The translations under genes were made by a program, and so were the position numbers. A DNA stretch of 64,000 bases from Globodera rostochiensis. Lineage: Eukaryota > Nematoda > Chromadorea > Rhabditida > Heteroderidae. The notes under the pieces were generated by a model. It was not told the origin of the DNA, searched no databases, and saw only the letters and a program-made list of their open reading frames with translations. The stretch is taken from contig JAEVLN010000050.1 in NCBI GenBank assembly GCA_018350325.1, positions 1-64,000 of the forward strand, read 5' to 3'. Below are positions 63,817-64,000 of the stretch, one piece after another. How positions within the stretch are numbered: position 1 is the first letter of the stretch; each line of letters opens with the position of its first letter.

Positions 63817-64000
63817 CTGAATAAAAAAAACATGGCATAAAATATGCGTGAGTTTATGGCATTTGAACAAATGCTGGAATTATCCGGGCCTCCAAAAGGT
63901 GCACAGGTTCTGGCAAATTCGACGAAAGATTGCGTGAAAAAACAAAACAATTTTGAGAAAAAAAAAATTTACATTAAAAATGTGTATTCATTTGCTTTAA
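63817..64000. other. Intron at the right edge
   Basis: The minus strand upstream of the first visible SSBP exon does not encode the expected FLHSWWC-type residues, so this is intron and the next exon lies outside the window. Confidence 0.6.

Overview
The window looks like a chromosomal piece of a nematode, most likely a plant-parasitic cyst nematode of the Heterodera/Globodera kind. Exons are GC-rich and sit among AT-rich introns, many of them short, with GT...AG ends. The recognisable proteins are eukaryotic: a C1-RhoGAP, a MAP-kinase phosphatase, eIF5A, an SSBP-type cofactor and a histone H2A. TTAGGC/GCCTAA hexamers (the nematode telomere unit) are scattered in introns, and one fragment reads LHTPRGDG, a peptide I associate with the expanded F-box-like families of cyst nematodes. 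The species assignment is inference; the gene identities come from motifs that can be read.

Layout. 1-2208 is a 151-bp satellite whose monomer contains a piece of protein-coding sequence also found at 24.6 kb. About 3.1-11.7 kb holds the 3' part of a minus-strand C1-RhoGAP gene (HMHA1/ARHGAP29/GMIP type) with a tandemly duplicated exon; its introns carry minisatellites and a hAT element. 13.4-25 kb is gene-poor and rich in repeats: an inverted duplication, a Tc1/mariner-like MITE, a foldback element with 10-bp target duplications, two further hAT-like elements with perfect 8-bp target duplications (22.9-23.6 and 25.1-26.3 kb), and a tRNA-like SINE head.

26.5-50.4 kb is a set of nested inverted duplications. 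One apparently functional MAP-kinase phosphatase gene (vhp-1/DUSP8-16 type, plus strand, 38.6-41.8 kb) is accompanied by two broken inverted copies. A head-to-head gene pair occurs twice in mirror image (32.3-34.1 and 48.1-50.2 kb): an intron-containing, divergent histone H2A with a long acidic tail, and a gene for a membrane-anchored or secreted protein with repeated DPNYGTLANLD exons. A decayed Helitron (Rep plus PIF1-like helicase) lies at 43.4-46.7 kb.

50.8-52.6 kb is a six-exon eIF5A gene (minus). 54.5-61.7 kb is another palindrome: the 3' exons of an SSBP/SSDP (sam-10 type) gene, whose main copy runs on the minus strand from the right edge to 61.0 kb, are copied in inverse orientation at 54.5-55.2 kb with a frameshift. 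Its spacer holds a TATA-driven ORF with a signal peptide and a GC-rich ORF that I do not recognise.

The genes are not an operon or pathway. What ties the region together is repeated inverted duplication followed by decay, exon gain and loss, and transposon insertion. Single-base frameshifts in homopolymers, and the palindromes themselves, could partly be assembly artefacts.
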